Positions 35,347-44,263 of a DNA stretch of 64,000 bases are shown here, piece after piece. Below the pieces are notes generated by a model. That model did not search any database. It saw only the letters and a program-made list of their open reading frames with translations, and was not told the origin of the DNA. How positions within the stretch are numbered: position 1 is the stretch's first letter; each line of letters opens with the position of its first letter. Origin of the DNA: Planctomycetota bacterium (lineage in GTDB: Bacteria > Planctomycetota > Phycisphaerae > Phycisphaerales > Zrk34); NCBI GenBank assembly GCA_016125255.1, contig WGMD01000012.1, forward strand, positions 1 through 64,000. The letters are read 5' to 3'. A program made the position numbers and the translations under genes.

Positions 35347-35952
35347 ATGACACTGATGCTTGCGCAATATGCCGTTCAATCCTCCGGGTCGCAGCCCATC
35401 GCGCTCTACATCGTGATCGGCGTCGTCCTGGTCGGCGTCATCTGGTTCGTCGCGACGTACAACATTCTCGTCCGCCTGCGCCAGCAGGTTGCCGAGTCGT
35501 GGTCCGGCATCGACACGGAGCTGAAGCGCCGTTACGACCTGATCCCCAATCTCGTCGAAACCGTCAAGGGCTACGCCAAGCATGAACGCGAGGTGTTCGA
35601 GCGCGTCATCGCCGCGCGCAATCAGGCGGCCAACTCGCACGGGTCGCCCAAGGAGCAGGCCACGGATGAAAACGCGTTCATCGGCTCGATGAAACAGCTT
35701 TTCGCCGTCGCGGAAAACTATCCCGACCTTAAAGCGAATCAGAATTTTTTGCAGCTTCAGCAGGAGTTGTCGAACACGGAGGACCGCATTCAGGCCGCGC
35801 GGCGGTTTTACAATGCGAACGTCCGCGATCTGAACACGCGCTGCCAGGTGCTTCCGTCGAACATCGTGGCGGGCATGTTCAACTTCAAGCAGGCCGAGTT
35901 CTTCGAGATTGAAGACGCGAGCATGCGGGCCGTGCCCAAAATGAGCTTCTGA
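35347..35952 (+). CDS. lemA: LemA family protein
   Basis: A 201-residue protein with an N-terminal membrane helix (PIALYIVIGVVLVGVIWFVA) and the LemA helical domain: YNILVRLRQQVAESWSGID, then RRYDLIPNLVETVKGYAKHE, and NTEDRIQAARRFYNANVRDL near the end. LemA proteins are envelope-associated four-helix proteins with an unclear role, often beside DUF3137 or TPM-domain genes. It lies 9 nt downstream of the second DUF3137-like gene and is probably in the same operon. Confidence 0.93.
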   Translation: MTLMLAQYAVQSSGSQPIALYIVIGVVLVGVIWFVATYNILVRLRQQVAESWSGIDTELKRRYDLIPNLVETVKGYAKHEREVFERVIAARNQAANSHGSPKEQATDENAFIGSMKQLFAVAENYPDLKANQNFLQLQQELSNTEDRIQAARRFYNANVRDLNTRCQVLPSNIVAGMFNFKQAEFFEIEDASMRAVPKMSF

Positions 35953-36004
35953 CAAGGCGGGTGGACTTCAGTCCCCCCGTCCTCCGCCACAAAAGATCAC
36001 CGAC

Positions 36005-36035
36005 AAAAGCCCCGTGTTGATACGCAACACGGGGC
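36005..36035 (-). terminator. Hairpin between lemA and murC, oriented for murC
   Basis: An 11-bp stem (GCCCCGTGTTG / CAACACGGGGC) with loop ATACG at 36009-36035. On the minus strand it is followed by TTTT. It lies about 155 nt beyond the murC stop and 57 nt beyond the lemA stop. The interval 35953-36189 holds no gene; a second GGGCCGC/GCGGCCC hairpin sits at 36170-36186. Confidence 0.6.
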
Positions 36036-36189
36036 GGAGAAAAGAATGAGAAAGGAGAAAGGAGAACCGGGTTGAACTTCCGGGTTCGCCATCGGTTTTA
36101 CGACCGGGCGTCACCCAATGTTCATCTTCGGCCGGGGCCCCGAAGTTTCTTCAATTTCCCCCAATAGCCGGGCCGCTACGCGGCCCAGG

Positions 36190-37584
36190 TCAACCCCGTG
36201 CAATGAACTGCCGGGCCACCTTCCACACCGGCCCCGCGCCCATGACGACCAATAAATCGCCCGGCTGGGCGTCGGCCTTGAGGTATTCGACGATATCGTC
36301 AAATGCGTCGATGTGCATCGCATCGACGTCCTGCTCGCGGAGCCGCTCGACCAGGTCGGCGGCGCTGACCGCCCGACGGTCCGCCTCGCTGTCGCGGACG
36401 AAGTAAATGTGCGGCACGATGACCACATCCGCCTGCGAAAAACTCGCCGCGAACTGATTCATCAAAAAGCGCGTGCGCGAATGCTGATGCGGCTGAAAGA
36501 CGCAGATGAGCCGGCGGGGCTTGTGATGCGCCCGCAGGGCCCGCAGCGTCGTGTCGATCTCCGTCGGGTGATGCCCATAGTCGTCGATCACCGTCACGCC
36601 GCGATGCACGCCCAGATTCTGCATCCGCCGATCCAGCCCTCGGAAACTCGAAATCGCCTTGCCGATCCCTTCCCAATCCGCGCCGAGGCGATGCGCCGTC
36701 ACCGCGGCGACCGAGGCGTTGTACGCCATGTGCTCGCCGGGCAATTGGCAGGTGTAGTGACACACCGGCTTGCCTTCGTGGTGCAGCGTAATGCCGCCGT
36801 TGAGACGGATGACCCAGTCGGCCTGCGGGGCGAAGCCGATCGTTTCGACCTTGCAGTCCAGCCCCGCCGCGACGCGCGTGCGCTGAGCGCCTTCGTGCCC
36901 GATGAGCAGCGACCCGTTGGCATCCGTCTTCCGGGCGAACTGGCCGAAGGCCTCGATGATGGCGTCCAGCGAGCCGTAGATGTCCAGGTGATCTTCTTCG
37001 ACGTTGAGGATGATGCTGTGGGTCGGGTGGAAATTATGGAAGGAGCGGTCGAATTCGCAGGCCTCGCCGATGAGCATGTCGGGTCGTCCGGCGCGGGCGC
37101 CGCCGCCGATCTGGTCGCAGGTCGCGCCGACGATGAAGGTCGGGTCCTGATTGGTTTGAATGAGCGTATGGGCGAGCATGGCGGTGGTGGTCGATTTGCC
37201 ATGCGTCCCGGCGATGGCGACGCCGGTGCGGCCGATCATGAGCCGGCCCAGAAGCTGCGCGTATTTGAGCACGGGCAGTTTCCGCCGCCGGGTCTCGACG
37301 ATTTCGGGGTGGTCATTGCTGACGGCCGCGCTGGCGATGACCAGGTCGCAGGCGGCGGGGACGGTGTCGGTGGCCTGACGGAGCGTGACGTCGATGCCGT
37401 CAAGCTTCAGCGCGTCGGTGAACGGACTGGCGTAGGCGTCGGTGCCGGTGGGGATCGCGCCGTAGCTGCGGCAGATGCGGGCAAGGCCGCTCATCCCGCA
37501 CCCGCCGATGCCCACGAAATGCAGGCGTTTTCCCGCCAGGTCCAGCGGGGCGTTGGGGTCATGCGTGAATGCGGTGTCCGTCAT
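36190..37584 (-). CDS. murC: UDP-N-acetylmuramate--L-alanine ligase
   Basis: A Mur ligase of peptidoglycan synthesis that adds L-Ala to UDP-MurNAc. From ATG 37584 it is 464 residues. The N-terminal Rossmann domain has HFVGIGGCGMSGLA (about 22-35), the P-loop is AGTHGKSTT (125-133), and the central domain has NVEEDHLDIYGS; DDYGHHPTEI and VFQPHQHSRT mark the C-terminal domain. An upstream ATG (37611) is also in frame and lies 3 nt after a TACAAT hexamer; 37584 would leave a leader of about 24 nt. Having murC shows that this lineage keeps at least part of the peptidoglycan pathway. It stands alone here, not in a division/cell-wall cluster. Confidence 0.94.
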   Translation of the reverse strand: MTDTAFTHDPNAPLDLAGKRLHFVGIGGCGMSGLARICRSYGAIPTGTDAYASPFTDALKLDGIDVTLRQATDTVPAACDLVIASAAVSNDHPEIVETRRRKLPVLKYAQLLGRLMIGRTGVAIAGTHGKSTTTAMLAHTLIQTNQDPTFIVGATCDQIGGGARAGRPDMLIGEACEFDRSFHNFHPTHSIILNVEEDHLDIYGSLDAIIEAFGQFARKTDANGSLLIGHEGAQRTRVAAGLDCKVETIGFAPQADWVIRLNGGITLHHEGKPVCHYTCQLPGEHMAYNASVAAVTAHRLGADWEGIGKAISSFRGLDRRMQNLGVHRGVTVIDDYGHHPTEIDTTLRALRAHHKPRRLICVFQPHQHSRTRFLMNQFAASFSQADVVIVPHIYFVRDSEADRRAVSAADLVERLREQDVDAMHIDAFDDIVEYLKADAQPGDLLVVMGAGPVWKVARQFIARG

Positions 37585-37635
37585 GGTGTTGATCAGGTGG
37601 GAGGTTGACATGCCATTGTACATCGGCCGAACGGC

Positions 37636-38838
37636 TCACGACGCTGCAACCGCGCGTCGCCGCCCGTCGACAAGGCGCATCGCATCCAAAAACCCCTGCA
37701 CCATGTTCGCCAGCGTGTACTTGTCCGTCACCGTCCGCAGCGCCCCGTCGCTGAGTTTCGCCCGCATCGCCGCATCGCCCAGCACCCGGCCGATCACGCT
37801 CGCCAGATCATCGACCTGGCCGTCGCGATACGTCAGCCCGTTGACGCCCGGCGAAAGCGCCTCGATCTCGGGGTTCTGAGCGGCAGTCGAATCGCTGGTC
37901 ACGATCGGCAGCGCATATCCGAACGCATGCAGAATGCTCAGCCCCACGTTCACCGGATAACAGAACACGCTCGACGACATCATCCACGGCGCCAGCTTCA
38001 TCTGATCGTAAATCTTCCCGGTGAAAACGACGCGCTCGGCGATGCCGCGCTGTGCCGCCAGCTTCGTCAGTCGCTCGCGGTCCGGGCCGTCGCCGATGAT
38101 GACGGTTTTGAACGACGGATGTTCGCCCGCCAGATTCGCCGTCGCTTCGATGAGCAGGTCCACGCGGTTGTCGGCATACAGGCGCGAGACGAACACGATC
38201 GTCTTGCCCGCATCGAGCTGATGCTCGCGCTGGAAGGCCGCCAGATCGTCGGGCTTGTCGAGCCACGCTTGTCGGGCCGCCTGAATCGGCGCCTGGTCCA
38301 GCGCGTTCTGTGCGACGAAGACGCGGTCGGCGTCGAAGCCGTCGTTGCGGATCAGCCCGTCCGCGATCGTTTTCGTGTACAGCATGACGCCGTCGGCGGA
38401 TTTGCCCATGCGATTGCGCATCCACGTGCGCCACCGGCGCGGCCGCTTCGAGTAGCCGTGACCCCAAAGCACCGTCCGCAGCCCGCATCGGCGTGCCCGG
38501 CGGATCGCGATCGCCGCCGAGCGGTAGTGCGCGTCCCATGGCAGAATCAATAGATCGAACCGCTTCGCGTCCGCCGCATCGAGCATCGCCTGTTGAAACT
38601 TGAAACCGAGCGGCCCGAGCCGATGCTCGTCAATCGGCGCGGCCCGGTATTGAAAATCCTTCGCCTCGTCCGACCCGCTGCTGAGCCCCTCCAGATCGCC
38701 CGCGAACACGCTCAGCGAAACGCCCGGCTGACGCGCCAGCAGATTGAACACCGGCACACGATACGAAGGCAGCGCCGGCTGACAGATCGCCAGTCGAATC
38801 GCCGGCGGATGCGAAGTTGATTCGGACGCTGCGCTCAT
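37636..38838 (-). CDS. GT4-family glycosyltransferase
   Basis: A 400-residue GT-B enzyme starting at ATG 38838 (MSAASEST). LAICQPALPSYRVPVFNLLA begins the acceptor domain, while the donor domain has VFVSRLYADNRVDLLIEA, VIIGDGPDRERL and a region FCYPVNVGLSILHAFGYALP that replaces the more usual PSxxEGFG motif. It is the last gene of a minus-strand run with an unknown two-helix protein and an O-antigen ligase, so it probably helps build a surface polysaccharide. A TAGACT hexamer ends 6 nt before the ATG and overlaps the upstream stop codon; no Shine-Dalgarno is seen. Confidence 0.88.
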   Translation of the reverse strand: MSAASESTSHPPAIRLAICQPALPSYRVPVFNLLARQPGVSLSVFAGDLEGLSSGSDEAKDFQYRAAPIDEHRLGPLGFKFQQAMLDAADAKRFDLLILPWDAHYRSAAIAIRRARRCGLRTVLWGHGYSKRPRRWRTWMRNRMGKSADGVMLYTKTIADGLIRNDGFDADRVFVAQNALDQAPIQAARQAWLDKPDDLAAFQREHQLDAGKTIVFVSRLYADNRVDLLIEATANLAGEHPSFKTVIIGDGPDRERLTKLAAQRGIAERVVFTGKIYDQMKLAPWMMSSSVFCYPVNVGLSILHAFGYALPIVTSDSTAAQNPEIEALSPGVNGLTYRDGQVDDLASVIGRVLGDAAMRAKLSDGALRTVTDKYTLANMVQGFLDAMRLVDGRRRAVAAS

Positions 38839-38847
38839 CAAGGTAGT

Positions 38848-39354
38848 CTACCGGCCCGGCGGCCCGGCTGCGTCGGCGGCGCCCTTGCTCCCAAGCATGC
38901 TCGCCAATATGAAAACCATCACCACCGTCACACCCCCCGCGATCGCCATCCGCTTGTACCCCTCCGGCGCTTTCCAGAAACTCGGCGTCTTCCACGCCAG
39001 CGCGTCCCATGCCTTGTCCGCATGCCCGAGCTTGAGCAGATCCATCGTGTCGAACGTCTGAGACTCGGCGAACAGGTTGTGCGTGTGCTCGATGAAAACA
39101 TACTTGCCGTCGGGCTTGCGCACGACCGCCTGATCTTCATTGCCGGGGAAGTTGGCGTACGCGGCGATGCGGTCGACCAATTCGTCGGACCCGCTGCCCG
39201 ACGCGGCGTTGTGACCGGCGAGCACCTTGCACACGCCGTCCCCGTCGTCCGTCAGGTACACGCTGGTGACGAGCTTCTGGTGATAGACGCGCGGCATGAT
39301 CAGCACGAGCGTCATGGCGGCCAGGTAAACGAGAATGAGCACGACGATCCGCAT
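38848..39354 (-). CDS. Unknown two-helix membrane protein of the polysaccharide locus
   Basis: A 168-residue protein that I do not recognise. It has an N-terminal membrane helix (MRIVVLILVYLAAMTLVLIM) and a C-terminal one (MAIAGGVTVVMVFILASML), with about 110 residues between that should be extracytoplasmic or periplasmic (DDGDGVCKVLAGH, FPGNEDQAVVRKPDGKYVFI). It starts 3 nt after the O-antigen ligase stop and ends 9 nt before the GT4 start. Position suggests a role in polymer assembly or export. Confidence 0.7.
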   Translation of the reverse strand: MRIVVLILVYLAAMTLVLIMPRVYHQKLVTSVYLTDDGDGVCKVLAGHNAASGSGSDELVDRIAAYANFPGNEDQAVVRKPDGKYVFIEHTHNLFAESQTFDTMDLLKLGHADKAWDALAWKTPSFWKAPEGYKRMAIAGGVTVVMVFILASMLGSKGAADAAGPPGR

Positions 39355-39357
39355 GGG

Positions 39358-40689
39358 TTACGACTGCGTCCGGGGACGGATTTCCGCGGCATACACGACG
39401 CGCTGCGCCGGCGGGGGCGCCAGCTCAACCGCCGGCTCGACATATTCATCGCGCACCGCCAGCTCGAAGCGCCCCAGCAGAATGGCGAACAGGAACAGGT
39501 CCAGACTCTGCATCATTGAGCCCTGCTTGAACGAGAGGATCACGTTCGCCCAGAAAAGCGCGCCGACCGCCGCCAGCGCGCCACGCTGCATCGCGTCGTC
39601 CTTGATGAGCCGGTAGATGCGGGCGATCGACCGCGTGCCGATGTACACGATGTACCAGAACAGCGTGAACCCGACGAGGCCCTCCTCCGTGAGAATCTCC
39701 AAGGGGACCATGTGCGGATACTTGCCCAGCAGACTCGGTGAAAAGCTCGCGGAGTTGCCCAGCCCGATGAGCCAGTAGATCGGCCCGGCCTCCCACCAGT
39801 CCTGTAGCACGAGCATCGACGTCTCGAGCCGCGTCTCCTTGAAGTTGTTGATCATCTCCCCGACGTTCCATCGCCCTTCGTACGCCATCGTCGACAGCAG
39901 CACGCCGCTCAGTCCGCCGACGATCATCAGCCCGAACAGCGCGCCGATGAAGCCCCATTTGTTCTGCATCCCGCGGCCGATCGGCAGAAACAAAAGCAGC
40001 ATCAGCAGCGCCACCAGGAACTGTCCGCGCGTCTGCGTGAGGATGATCAACAGCAGCGCCGCCGCCACCACGCCCCATCGCAGGATCTGAAGCACCCGAC
40101 CGATCCCCGAGAAATTCATCAGCGCCGCGATCACTGTCACGTATGCGCCCAGCGACGCGATGCCCAGCGGGTTGAGCCCCACGCTCGCATCGGACGTCGC
40201 CTCCAGACCGCGGCCGGCCCAGTTGCCCGCCCCGATGAGCACGACGCACAGCGTCCCGCCGAGGATGATCGTCGTGATCAGCGCCGCCCGAAGGTCGCGC
40301 GAATCCTGAATCAGCATCGGCGACAAAATCACCGTCACGGCGATGTAGAGCCCGCGATTGCGCAGATTCGTGATCGCGTCGTCCGGGTCCAGCGCCCAGA
40401 GAATTGACAAAAACGCGAAGCCGAAAAGGATCAGCGTCCACCATCCCGCCGGCGGATACTGCCGCGACATGGCCTTGCCCCGCAACATCAGGATGATGAC
40501 GCCCTGCACCATGGTGGCGCCGATGAGGTAGTTGGAGATCATCGGATGGGCCGCGATGAGGGGCACGGAAGTCTGGGCCCACTGGAACACGCCGTTGGCA
40601 CAGAGCATCCCGCCCAGCGCCGCGGCCGGCCATCGCAGCGTCGCGCCGAACAGACTGATGATCACGATCCCGTAGAGGACGGTTTGCAT
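39358..40689 (-). CDS. O-antigen ligase / polymerase family membrane protein
   Basis: A 443-residue polytopic membrane protein (about ten to twelve predicted helices). The Wzy_C-like central part has LLLIILTQTRGQFLVALLML and the later loop YWLIGLGNSASF, followed by YPHMVPLEILTEEGLVGFTL, the typical PHN/H..LE..E.G..G pattern of WaaL/Wzy proteins. ATG 40689 is chosen; the frame also allows TTG 40695. A TAGACT hexamer (40702-40697) lies 7 nt before the ATG. It is the first gene of a three-gene minus-strand run and diverges from a GT4 gene. It should polymerise or ligate lipid-linked glycan at the membrane. Confidence 0.88.
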   Translation of the reverse strand: MQTVLYGIVIISLFGATLRWPAAALGGMLCANGVFQWAQTSVPLIAAHPMISNYLIGATMVQGVIILMLRGKAMSRQYPPAGWWTLILFGFAFLSILWALDPDDAITNLRNRGLYIAVTVILSPMLIQDSRDLRAALITTIILGGTLCVVLIGAGNWAGRGLEATSDASVGLNPLGIASLGAYVTVIAALMNFSGIGRVLQILRWGVVAAALLLIILTQTRGQFLVALLMLLLFLPIGRGMQNKWGFIGALFGLMIVGGLSGVLLSTMAYEGRWNVGEMINNFKETRLETSMLVLQDWWEAGPIYWLIGLGNSASFSPSLLGKYPHMVPLEILTEEGLVGFTLFWYIVYIGTRSIARIYRLIKDDAMQRGALAAVGALFWANVILSFKQGSMMQSLDLFLFAILLGRFELAVRDEYVEPAVELAPPPAQRVVYAAEIRPRTQS

Positions 40690-40747
40690 ACTCAATAGTC
40701 TATCGGATAAAACGCCGATGAGTCTGCGGACGAATCATGCGAAACCG

Positions 40748-41926
40748 ATGAGAATCTGCCATATTATCGCGACGTTGGACCCAGCCGCCGGCGGCCCCCC
40801 GGCCGTGGCGCTGCCGCTGGCATCCGCGCAGGCCGCCGCCGGTCATGAGGTCCATCTCATCTACGAGCAATCGCCCCACGCCGCCGAAAACATCCGCAAA
40901 TTCGTTGATCAGACGCCCGGCGCCGACCGCGTGCAGCGACACGCCGTCACCGATCGCTCGCTGGCCGGGCGGATTCTCGCCGGCGAAGTCTGCCGCGAAG
41001 TGGTGCGGGTGATGAAGATGGATGGGCCGTGCGTGGGGCATTTGCACGGGGTATGGGAGCCGATGCTGCTGCGGTCGGCGAAGATGATGCGGCGGTGGGA
41101 TTGCCCGTATGTCGTCGCGCCGCACGGGATGCTCGATCCGTGGTCGCTGTCGCAGAAGGCGCTCAAGAAGCGGCTCGCCCTGGCGGTCAGCGGTCGGCGC
41201 ATGCTCGACAGCGCCCTGTTCCTGCACGCGCTCAATGAGGATGAGCAGACGCTCTGGGCCCCGCTCAAACTCACCGCCCCGGTGCGCGTCATCGCCAACG
41301 GCGTCTTCATCGAACAATACCAGCCGGCTCCGCAAGCGGGACTCTTTCGCAAATCGCACCCGAAGATCGGCGAGCGCCCGTTTTTCGTGTTCCTCTCGCG
41401 ACTGCATTACAAGAAGGGGCTGGACATCCTCGCCGACGCCTTCGCGCAGTTCGCGGAGCATGATCAGACATTCGACCTCGTCGTGGCGGGGCCCGACGGC
41501 GGGGCGGAGGCGGACTTCCGCAAACGCATCGACGAACGGGGACTGACCGGGCGGGTGCACATGACCGGCCCGATTTACGGGGACGAAAAGCGTCATCTTC
41601 TGCGCGACGCCGCGGCGTTCATTCTGCCCAGCCGGGCCGAGGGCTTTTCGATCGCCATCACCGAGGCGCTGGCGAGCGGCCTGCCCGTGGTGATCTCGCA
41701 GGCGTGCCACTTCGGCCGCGTCGGGGACGTCGGGGCGGGCTACGTTGAGCCGCTGGAGCCGGCCGCATTCGCAAGGGCGATGACCCGCCTCGCCGCCGAC
41801 CCCGCCGCCGCCCGAGCCATGGGCCAAATCGGCGCCAAGCTCGTCGCCGACCACTACACCTGGCCCGTCATCGCCGCCGGCCTGACGGCGGAGTATGAAC
41901 GGATGATGGCGGCAAGAAAAACCTAA
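40748..41926 (+). CDS. GT4-family glycosyltransferase
   Basis: A 392-residue GT-B enzyme from ATG 40748 (MRICHIIATLDPAAGGPP, with the Gly-rich loop at the N-terminus); ATG 40718 would add 10 residues. The donor half has FLSRLHYKKGLDILADAF and LPSRAEGFSIAITEALASGL, the E-x7-E motif of GT4 enzymes. APHGMLDPWSL is typical of the WcaI/PssF-like group acting in exopolysaccharide synthesis. It is divergent from the O-antigen ligase and belongs to the same surface-glycan locus. Confidence 0.9.
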   Translation: MRICHIIATLDPAAGGPPAVALPLASAQAAAGHEVHLIYEQSPHAAENIRKFVDQTPGADRVQRHAVTDRSLAGRILAGEVCREVVRVMKMDGPCVGHLHGVWEPMLLRSAKMMRRWDCPYVVAPHGMLDPWSLSQKALKKRLALAVSGRRMLDSALFLHALNEDEQTLWAPLKLTAPVRVIANGVFIEQYQPAPQAGLFRKSHPKIGERPFFVFLSRLHYKKGLDILADAFAQFAEHDQTFDLVVAGPDGGAEADFRKRIDERGLTGRVHMTGPIYGDEKRHLLRDAAAFILPSRAEGFSIAITEALASGLPVVISQACHFGRVGDVGAGYVEPLEPAAFARAMTRLAADPAAARAMGQIGAKLVADHYTWPVIAAGLTAEYERMMAARKT

Positions 41927-41945
41927 AATTAACCAAACAGAATCC

Positions 41946-41983
41946 TTGACACGCCGGCTTGTACGGCATATATTAGGGTCATG
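41946..41983 (+). promoter_or_regulatory. Complete promoter abutting the radical SAM start codon (leaderless)
   Basis: Perfect TTGACA (41946-41951), a 17-base spacer and TATATT (41969-41974); the ATG at 41981 begins 6 nt later. Transcription must start at or within a base or two of the start codon, so this is the clearest leaderless gene in the window. Confidence 0.75.
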
Positions 41984-43111
41984 GTCAAGGATCGATCAGA
42001 AACATATGCGGGGGGCGTGCTGGCGGACGGGCCGGTGCGGGGGCGGGGGGCCCAGCTCAATCCGACCAATCGCTTCGAGAAGCTTTCGCTGCACGTGCTG
42101 GGCGAGCATCTGGATCAGGTGGCGATCGAGCGGGGTGTCGATGCCCTCGGGCGACAGGTGCGGACGCAGGTGTACCGCGATCGGACCCGGTCGATCATCA
42201 ATCCCGTCGACAGCCCGGACCTGCCGTTCAAGTGGTCGATCAATCCGTACCGGGGTTGCGAGCACGGATGCATTTATTGTTACGCGAGGCCGACGCACGA
42301 GACGCTGGGGCTTTCGAGCGGGCTGGATTTTGAGTCGAAGCTGCTGGCGAAGGTCGATGCGCCGAGTCTGCTGCGGCAGGAACTGGGGCGGGCGGGATGG
42401 AAGGGCGAACCGATCATGATGTCGGGCGTCACCGACTGCTACCAGCCGGTCGAGGCGCAGCTCAAAATCACGCGCGGGTGTCTGGAAGTCATGGCCGAGG
42501 CGCGGCAGGCGGTGAGCATCATCACCAAGAGCCGGCTGATCCTGCGGGACCTGGATCTGCTGACGGAGCTGAATCGGCATGACGCGGTGCATGTGGCGAT
42601 CAGCGTGACGACGCTGGACGCCCGGCTCGCCGGCGCGCTGGAGCCGCGGGCGGCCAGTCCGCGCGATCGGCTGTGGACGATTCGGCGGCTCGCCTCCGCC
42701 GGCATTCCGGTCCATGTCATGGTCGCGCCGATCATTCCGGGGCTCAACGATCGGGAGATGCCCGCCATTTTGAAAGCCGTCGCCGAGGCGGGGGCGTCGG
42801 GGGCGGGGTACGTGATGCTGCGTCTTCCGTATCAGATCAAGGACCTGTTCGACGACTGGCTCGCCCGTCACGCCCCGCACCGCCGCACGCATGTGCAGTC
42901 GCTGATCCGCGACATGCGCGGCGGGAAGCTCTACGACGCCACATGGGGCCAGCGCCTTCGCGGCGAAGGCGCCTACGCCGATCAGATTCGCCAGACCTTC
43001 GACGTCTTTTCCGCCCGTTGCAACCTTCGCCACAGCACCCACCGACTCAACACCGCCGCCTTCCGCCGCCCCCAGGACGTCGCCCAACTCGCCCTCTTCG
43101 AAGACAATTGA
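41981..43111 (+). CDS. PA0069-family radical SAM protein
   Basis: A 376-residue radical SAM protein. The cluster motif is C93-EHG-C97-IY-C100 in NPYRGCEHGCIYCYARP, preceded by the family's NPxxSPDLPFKWSIN segment. Later blocks include MMSGVTDCYQPVEAQL, ITKSRLILRD and APIIPGLND. The family resembles spore photoproduct lyase, but the substrate is unknown. The gene has its own strong promoter and is apparently monocistronic; it converges with mobA with 62 nt between the stops and no obvious terminator. Confidence 0.9.
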   Translation: MVKDRSETYAGGVLADGPVRGRGAQLNPTNRFEKLSLHVLGEHLDQVAIERGVDALGRQVRTQVYRDRTRSIINPVDSPDLPFKWSINPYRGCEHGCIYCYARPTHETLGLSSGLDFESKLLAKVDAPSLLRQELGRAGWKGEPIMMSGVTDCYQPVEAQLKITRGCLEVMAEARQAVSIITKSRLILRDLDLLTELNRHDAVHVAISVTTLDARLAGALEPRAASPRDRLWTIRRLASAGIPVHVMVAPIIPGLNDREMPAILKAVAEAGASGAGYVMLRLPYQIKDLFDDWLARHAPHRRTHVQSLIRDMRGGKLYDATWGQRLRGEGAYADQIRQTFDVFSARCNLRHSTHRLNTAAFRRPQDVAQLALFEDN

Positions 43112-43173
43112 CCCCCGCTCCGCATCGTTAGCGCCCGCCTCGAAGGGGCGTTCCCTCTGCCTTCACGCCTCGC

Positions 43174-43740
43174 TCACTCCCGCTCCCGCAACTCCCCCGG
43201 CGTATTGAACCCCGCCCGCACCGGCCAGCCCGCCGGGCATGCCACCGCCGTCGCCCCCGCCCGCGTGAGCACCGCCTGCATCGACGCCGCGCCTTCGACA
43301 AACGCACCGATCCGCGCGTGATACACCCCCGGCATCGGTTGCCATCGATCATCACGAAACGCCGTCGCCGTCGCTCCCGCACGATCCGCCGCCAGCAGCG
43401 TCGCAACCCACGCCGCCTCCACCTCCGCAAAATCGCACGCCGCCAGCACGAACCGCTCATGCCCCTGCAAAAGCGCCGTGACCAATCCCCCAACCGGTCC
43501 CAACCCCGGTTCCCTATCCCCAATCGTCCGCAGCCCCAAATCCTCATAGTTCCCCGCACACTCCGCAATCACCGTCAGCTCGCTCGCCACCGGTCCGAGC
43601 CGCTCCGCCACATGCACCAACAGCGCCTTGCCCCGCCAAACCGCCCGCGCCTTATCCGACCCGAACCGCGCACTCTTTCCACCCGCCAGCACAAACACCG
43701 GCACCCGCCCGCCCGCCGCACTGTCATTCGTCGAATTCAT
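43174..43740 (-). CDS. mobA: Molybdenum cofactor guanylyltransferase
   Basis: A 188-residue nucleotidyltransferase that attaches GMP to molybdopterin. FVLAGGKSARFGSDKARAVW holds the GTP-binding L-x-GG-x-S-x-RFG-x-DKA motif, and EPGLGPVGGL matches the family's PGxGPLGGL block; AACDFAE corresponds to the metal-binding xACDxP. ATG 43740 (MNSTNDSAAG) is chosen since the motif then lies about 20 residues from the start. It is the last gene of moeA-moaC-moaB-mobA, 34 nt after moaB. That gap contains two near-identical GGTTGGGGATC-type units. Confidence 0.9.
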   Translation of the reverse strand: MNSTNDSAAGGRVPVFVLAGGKSARFGSDKARAVWRGKALLVHVAERLGPVASELTVIAECAGNYEDLGLRTIGDREPGLGPVGGLVTALLQGHERFVLAACDFAEVEAAWVATLLAADRAGATATAFRDDRWQPMPGVYHARIGAFVEGAASMQAVLTRAGATAVACPAGWPVRAGFNTPGELRERE

Positions 43741-43774
43741 AATCCCCGATCCCCAACCCTCGATCCCCAACTCT

Positions 43775-44263
43775 TCACTTCCGCGCGTGATCCCCTCCGC
43801 GCAAGGTTTCAATCGCATGCGGCAAAACATCCGCCAGCGCTTCGAGCGATTCGATCGCCCCCTTGCGCGAGCCGGGCAGATTGATCACCAGCGTGCGGTC
43901 GATCGTCCCCGCGATCCCGCGCGATAAAAAACACTTGGGCGTCTTCGCGTAGCAGCGCATCTGCATGAGCTGAATCAATCCCGGATGCTCGCGCTCCAGC
44001 ACGCGCCGCGTCGCCTCCGGCGTCACATCGCGCGGACCCAGCCCCGTCCCCCCCGTCGTCAACACCAGGTCCGGCCTCGGCGTCGCATCCGACCACTCCA
44101 CAAGCACATGACCAATCGCATCCGGATCGTCCGCCACGCACCGCGCCGCCAGCACCGTCGCGCCGAACGTCTCGCGCAACATCTGACAAAGCGCCGGCCC
44201 GGACGTATCCTCCGCCTCGCCGCGCGCACACCGATCCGATATCGTCAATACACTCGCATTCAT
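43775..44263 (-). CDS. moaB: Molybdopterin adenylyltransferase / MoaB-type protein
   Basis: A 162-residue MogA/MoaB-fold protein acting in adenylation of molybdopterin before metal insertion. It begins MNASVLTISDRCARGEAEDT and has the signature LVLTTGGTGLGPRDVTPEAT plus LVINLPGSRKGAIESL. The start codon overlaps the moaC stop (ATGA at 44263-44260). MoaB and MogA cannot be separated by sequence reading alone. Confidence 0.92.
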   Translation of the reverse strand: MNASVLTISDRCARGEAEDTSGPALCQMLRETFGATVLAARCVADDPDAIGHVLVEWSDATPRPDLVLTTGGTGLGPRDVTPEATRRVLEREHPGLIQLMQMRCYAKTPKCFLSRGIAGTIDRTLVINLPGSRKGAIESLEALADVLPHAIETLRGGDHARK

